Positions 60,183 to 64,000 of a DNA stretch of 64,000 bases are shown here, piece after piece (within the stretch, counting starts at the first letter, position 1; every line of letters starts with the position of its first letter). The notes under the pieces are model-generated. The model saw only the letters and a program-made list of their open reading frames with translations, made no database searches and was not told where the DNA came from. The DNA is taken from contig OY757024.1 of NCBI GenBank assembly GCA_963580285.1, positions 124,248,045 through 124,312,044 on the forward strand, in the 5' to 3' direction. The stretch comes from Lucinisca nassula. Taxonomy: Eukaryota > Mollusca > Bivalvia > Lucinida > Lucinidae. The position numbers and the translations under genes are program-made.

Positions 60183-62539
60183 GTAAGTACCCCTTTACGT
60201 TACATTACGAAAACACGCCTATACAAATACATGGTAAATTTTAACCGCCAAAAAACTATAATTTTGAGATGTAAAATTGTGATATTTTTCTTATTTCTGC
60301 TCAAAATATAGATTGTGGGTATTCGTTAGAACCCAACAATCTATATTTTAGAGCAGAAATAAAAAAGTGAGGTTTATCCCTGTAAACCCGAGTTTTACAA
60401 TATAAAAGTTGGGTTTGAGGCGGTCAAAATTATATAGGCGTGTTTTCGTCATGAAGATAACGTTGCAAGAAATTCTGCATATCCCTTGACATCGATTTAC
60501 TTTCTGATTTTTTGATATCCATAATTATTTGTGGATATCCATAATTCGAATTATGGATATCCATAAATCAGCGGAATAATGGATATCCATATTATGATTT
60601 ATTGATATCCTTAACTGGAATCAGTGATATCCATAATTCGAATTATGGTACCCATAATTCGAATTCGAAATCAATTATTAGTAATATTACATGGAAACTT
60701 TTATGGCTTGAACAAAGATGGCCTTTCACCACAGCTCATCACGAAAACACGCCTGTATAATTTTGACCCCCTTCAACCCCACTTTTATAAAGTAAAACTG
60801 GGGTTTACAGATTATTTTTCTTATTTCTGAAAACAAACATAGATTGTTGGCACTCGTTAGAACCGCCTCATCGAGACAGTTCTAACGAGTACCCACAATC
60901 TATGTTTTGAGCAGGAATATGAACAATATCGGGATTTTTATCTGAAAATTTTCATTTTTTTTTTTGTGACAAAATTTTACCAATATATTTGAATAGGCGT
61001 GTTTTCGTAATGTGTTAAAATTTTCATAGCAACAGCTAAGGTTGGCATTTTCATTACGATAACGCACCCGTGAGACATAGTGCATTTTTTCATATCTCAA
61101 AATGGCTACTCTACCTATAGGTTTATTATTTATACTGCAAATATAGGTTGTGGGTGTTCGTTAGAACCGCCTCATTTTCTAATGGTTCACACAACCTATA
61201 TCTTGGGGGAGAAATAAGAAAGATAATGTACACCCCCGTAAACCCTAGTTTTCTGTATTTATCATATGACGTCGCGTCTTAGAGTGTAATAACGCCTTGT
61301 TATATTTTCGATAATCCACTAGTGGATTAAATATGCAAATTAGCTAGACACGTCCCGTAACGTTACATGTACGACGTCCTTAACGACGTCGCGTTTACTA
61401 ATGGCGGAATATTGATATTTTTGTAAACAACCGTGAATAAAATTGCGTTTTAAATGCCATATGATAAATTGAATCTTGCATTCGTGCTCATGTATTATTG
61501 AATTTATTAAACTCGTTGAGGAAAAGGAATAAAATGGTCGGCAAGCCTCGCATTTTATCCCTTTTCCTCAACTCATTTAATAAATTCAATAATAAATGAG
61601 CACTCATGTAAGATCCTCTATATAAAGTGGGGTTTACTGGGGTGTTCATTTCACGGAGTAGTCCACGTGATGTGTGATAATTGAAGGATAGTTTTCCTTA
61701 TTTCTCCATATAAACCAATGCTGTGGGTAATCATTAGAACCGCCTCGCCGAGCCGGTTCCCGCTTTGCTGATACGGTTTTAATGAATACCCAGAACATAT
61801 GATTTTATGGAAAGATGACAAACTTATCCTTCAGTAATCACAAAACACCATATCTGCGAGACTTCCTATAAGATCTAAATATATCTGGGATGATTTAGGG
61901 AGAATGTTCTTTTTTCAGCTTGAAAATGAATTAGAATCCTCTCGTTACTTAACCCATAAAAAATGCCAATCACGACGATTGTCTCTGCTTTGTCGTCAGC
62001 CGGTTACTTCTAAAGTATTTTTTGTAGACAGTGTGGACCAAGTGTGGACCAATTTTTGCAAACAGTGTGGATCTCTAGGAGCAGTTTGATCAGGGTCCAT
62101 ACTGTTTGCCTGTATGCAAAAATATTTTTTAAAACGTTCGCAAAAAATTCAGTAGACGGCATAAACAGACAACATTTTCAGATGTAGTTTTAGTCGGCGT
62201 CTTAAGGGTTAAAGAAGAGAATACCCCTTTCATTTGCATGCATGTAAATAAATAAATAAATAAATAAATATGTACATTGTATTTTCACAGGTTCTCAAAC
62301 CCAAATTTATAAACACGGTCGAATTATCAGCGTGCCAATAACTTGTAAACCTGGAGAGAAATTTCCTAGTGAAGAAAGTTGTGCCAAATATTCCGAATGT
62401 ATCACATCGGGAACCAGCAATGCAACACTGCTACAACAGGAGTGCCCCTACCCACAGCTTTTTGACGCCTCGACGCACAAATGTTCGCATTACGGAAACG
62501 TCCAATGCCAGACAGGCGTCTTTGTGCCAAAGAGTCCAT
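59921..62539 (+). CDS. Secreted protein with two peritrophin-A (CBM14/ChtBD2) chitin-binding domains, 3' end beyond the visible exons
   Basis: Exons 59921-60182 and 62291-62539 join in frame through a split Cys codon (T|GT). The product starts with a signal peptide (hydrophobic LVLITLTV, likely cleavage after DSFA). Domain 1 is residues ~33-88, with six Cys: C-x14-C-x5-C-x9-C-x12-C-x9-C. Domain 2, in exon 2, is C-x11-C-x5-C-x14-C-x12-C-x7-C. This is the peritrophin-A pattern; such domains bind chitin in peritrophic matrix, cuticle and molluscan shell-matrix proteins. Both introns split a codon after its first base, the symmetric phase usual for shuffled CBM14 exons. The second donor (T|GTGAGT) again follows one base, so more exons follow. 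Function beyond chitin binding is unknown. Confidence 0.83.
60199..60457. mobile_element. MITE family G in CBM14 intron 1
   Basis: TACATTACGAAAACACGCCT left, TATAGGCGTGTTTTCGTCATG right. Hairpin AAAATATAGATTGTGGGTAT / CAACAATCTATATTTTAGAG. It begins 16 bp after the exon-1 donor. Confidence 0.8.
60512..60662. repeat. Intronic block of the palindromic satellite
   Basis: GTGGATATCCATAATTCGAA, TTATGGATATCCATAAATCA and GCGGAATAATGGATATCC repeat the higher-order unit of 58.24-59.33 kb. The order (AAATCAGCGGAA, then GATTTATTGATATCC) is the same. Confidence 0.82.
60735..61018. mobile_element. MITE family G
   Basis: ATCACGAAAACACGCCTGTA left, ATAGGCGTGTTTTCGTAATG right. Shoulder ACCCCCTTCAACCCCACTTT. 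Hairpin GGCACTCGTTAGAACCGCCT / CAGTTCTAACGAGTACCCAC. Confidence 0.78.
61055..61256. mobile_element. MITE family G, partial
   Basis: ATTACGATAACGCACCCGTG, ATAGGTTGTGGGTGTTCGTT and the complementary GGTTCACACAACCTATATC, AATAAGAAAGATAATGTACA and CCCCCGTAAACCCTAG. Right TIR missing where element H starts. Confidence 0.62.
61257..61626. mobile_element. Composite element H, inverted copy
   Basis: TTTATCATATGACGTCGCGT, TAATCCACTAGTGGATTAAA, ACGACGTCCTTAACGACGTC, then GAATTTATTAAACTCGTTGA and the GGCAAGCCTCGCATTTTATC hairpin to AAGATCCTCTATATAAAG. Inverted with respect to the copies at 15.1 and 18.2 kb. Confidence 0.78.
61627..62290. other. Rest of CBM14 intron 1: G-type hairpin, solo CAGTGT hairpin, (AAAT)n
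   Basis: GTGGGTAATCATTAGAACCG and CGGTTTTAATGAATACCCAG at ~61713-61792 form a G-type hairpin. GCAAACAGTGTGGATCTCTA / GATCAGGGTCCATACTGTTT is at ~62057-62107. (AAAT)n is at 62246-62272, just before the acceptor. No coding exon seen. Confidence 0.55.
62291..62539 (+). CDS. CBM14 gene exon 2: second chitin-binding domain
   Basis: Acceptor ATTTTCACAG; enters with GT completing Cys, 82 full codons, leaves one base; donor GTGAGT at 62540. Sequence passes SQTQIYKHGRIISVPIT to six cysteines in TCKPG, SCAKYSEC, QECPYP, HKCSH and VQCQTG, then VFVPKSP. The ATG-initiated frame usually drawn here misses the exon's first ~14 codons and overruns the donor. Confidence 0.84.
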
Positions 62540-62576
62540 GTGAGTATACTATTCAGTTTCGTTTACAGTATGTTCA

Positions 62577-63093
62577 ACTGCTATATGTTGGACATGTACA
62601 TTTGTTATAAAATGGTTGTCAAGCCTTTTTTTAGTTTTTATTCTTTTTTTTTTTTTTTTTTAGGGAAAATTTTGTTAGCAAATAGTGTAGGCCCTGATCA
62701 GACGCCTCGTTTGGTTCTGCGGCGTCTGATCTGGGCCTGTACTCTTTTGTTTGTTTGTTTGATTTTAGGTTTAACGTCCCCGTCAACACTGTATAGGTTA
62801 TTTTGGAGACCTTGCTTCCGATTTTGTGGGACTTTTACCCGGCATTGAGATTAAATGACATCTCAAGCCCTGTCGCGCTATGGAACCTATAGGGTTTGTA
62901 AGCATGAACAGTCCGACGCGCACTGCATTGCCTGGGCAGGCTTAGATCCTCTAAGCGGTTTACGAGTACTCGTGAACGGTCGGTTTCAGCTCTGCGTGGA
63001 CGCATCATGCAGCCCATCTATTTCTTCAAGCCCCGATGGGCGGGGCCAGGCGCCGGCACTGTTTGGGGGTTTCCTTCATACAATGGGTTAACA
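62577..63093. mobile_element. MITE family F split by a SINE-like element D
   Basis: Left part CTGCTATATGTTGGACATGT, ATAGTGTAGGCCCTGATCAG and GGCGTCTGATCTGGGCC. Right part ACTGTTTGGGGGTTTCCTTC, ATACAATGGGTTAACAA. D occupies ~62745-63055 (minus strand, TTTGATTTTAGGTTTAACGT to CGATGGGCGGGGCC). Confidence 0.75.
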
Positions 63094-63094
63094 A

Positions 63095-63394
63095 TTTGTT
63101 TGTTTGTTTGATTTGAGGTTTAACGTCCCGGTCAACACTGTATATGTCATTTTGAGACGTTGCTTCCAATTTTGTGGGACTTTTATCCGACATTGAGATG
63201 AAATGGCATCTCAAACCCTGTCGCCCAATGCAACCAATAGGGTTTATAAGCATGGACGGGCCGATTCGCACTGCTTTGCCTGGGCAGGCTAAGGTTCTCT
63301 AAGCGGTTTACCAGTACTCGTGTGCGGTCGGTTTCAGCTCTGCGTTGAAGCATCATGCAGCCCATCTATTTCTTCATGGGCGGGGCCGACAATG
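63095..63394 (-). mobile_element. SINE-like element D, complete, 14-bp TSD
   Basis: CAATGGGTTAACAA at 63081-63094 is repeated at 63395-63408; the duplicated sequence is the right TIR of the MITE F just upstream. Two D copies therefore entered the same MITE in the same orientation at separate times. Confidence 0.86.
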
Positions 63395-63605
63395 CAATGG
63401 GTTAACAAGTACGTCTAATGAATAGCCTTTGAAACTCAACTTTATATTCAAAAAGTAAGATTACACGGGTATGTGTGATTTTCTTGCACAAAACATTGAT
63501 TCTGAATACTTTTAATAAGGTAATTTGTTTGAAAAAAAAAAAAAAAATAAATAAATAAAAATAAATACAAATAAAAAATAAAATAAAACACTGTCGTATT
63601 ATTTT

Positions 63606-64000
63606 AGGTGGTCGGCATCCGTCCGTAAAATTGTTCCTTTCCGGACACCCCCTACAGTTTTCACCGGACCAAGCTGACACTTGGTAGTTAGAAAGACTTT
63701 GGTGTGGAGTGGCGCGTAAAGTTTCGAGGTTGACCGTTTTCCAAATATTAACGTAGTTATGCCCCTTTGTTAATTTCTGTAAACATTTCGTTTCCGGATA
63801 ACTCCTCCTACAATTTTCATCGAATCAACATGAAACTTGGTAGATAATAAGGCTATGATTTGGAGTAGCGCGAAAAGATTCGAAGTTAACCGTCCACCAA
63901 ATATTAATAGAGATATGTCCCTTTGAAAATTTCTGTAAACATTTCGTTTCCGGCTAAATCCTCTTTCAATACGCATCCAATCAAGCTGAAACGTGAGGTA
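63606..64000 (+). mobile_element. Left end and core units of a pearl-like element running off the window
   Basis: TTTTAGGTGGTCGGCATCCG then TCCGTCCGTAAAATTG. Two and a half ~145-bp core units follow (AACATTTCGTTTCCGGATAA, ACTTGGTAGATAATAAGGCT, GTTAACCGTCCACCAAATAT, ATGTCCCTTTG). The right end lies beyond base 64000. The preceding 63409-63605 is AT-rich with an A-run and no gene. Confidence 0.6.

Noticed and set aside
62369..62848. 159-codon frame over CBM14 exon 2
   Set aside because: Wrong frame of the exon, then runs into a MITE; the cysteine-rich frame fits the splice phases.

Overview
The window looks like a stretch of nuclear genome from a bivalve mollusc. It has spliced genes with GT/AG introns, an ITM2/BRICHOS gene and a secreted peritrophin-A (CBM14) gene. 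It is saturated with tRNA-derived SINEs, foldback and TIR MITEs, pearl-like rolling-circle elements carrying CCGT/CTGT runs and tandem cores, and decayed non-LTR retrotransposons. The species cannot be fixed from the sequence alone. Nothing here is prokaryotic.

Layout. (1) 1-22.7 kb holds the last four recognisable exons (+ strand) of an ITM2-family (BRI/BRICHOS) type II membrane protein at 3222-3434, 6592-6702, 14553-14715 and 22398-22489. Its introns of 3.2, 7.9 and 7.7 kb are built almost wholly of mobile elements. Intron 1 also holds three to four decayed tandem copies of the 3' splice site and first half of the next exon. (2) 22.7-30.2 kb is MITEs, SINEs and a ~60-bp tandem array. (3) 30.2-44.4 kb is a nested complex: ~430-bp repeats interrupted by pearl/Helentron-like elements with ~160-bp core arrays, an L1-type ORF1 fragment (36.6-37.1 kb) and the 5' half of a LINE with a 2A-like peptide (42.0-42.9 kb). 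(4) 44.4-49.7 kb is nested SINEs and MITEs, a reverse-strand LINE C-terminal scrap and an 88-bp tandem expansion inside a SINE-like element. (5) 49.7-52.26 kb is the 3' (RT) half of a LINE, abutted by a 2-kb pearl-like element (52.26-54.21 kb). (6) 54.2-58.2 kb is further elements. (7) 58.24-59.33 kb is a palindromic satellite with a ~260-bp higher-order period, ending ~590 bp upstream of (8) the first two coding exons of a signal-peptide plus CBM14 protein (59921-60182, 62291-62539), which runs on beyond the visible exons. The window ends in nested SINE-like elements and the left end of another pearl-like element.

Only two host genes are supported, and they have no evident functional link; everything else is repeat-derived. 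The most interesting material is the mobile-element record. Paralogous empty sites let several element ends be placed to within a base or two, several SINE families share one 3' tail, MITE or SINE arms have expanded into short satellites, and the palindromic array upstream of the CBM14 gene recurs in its first intron.
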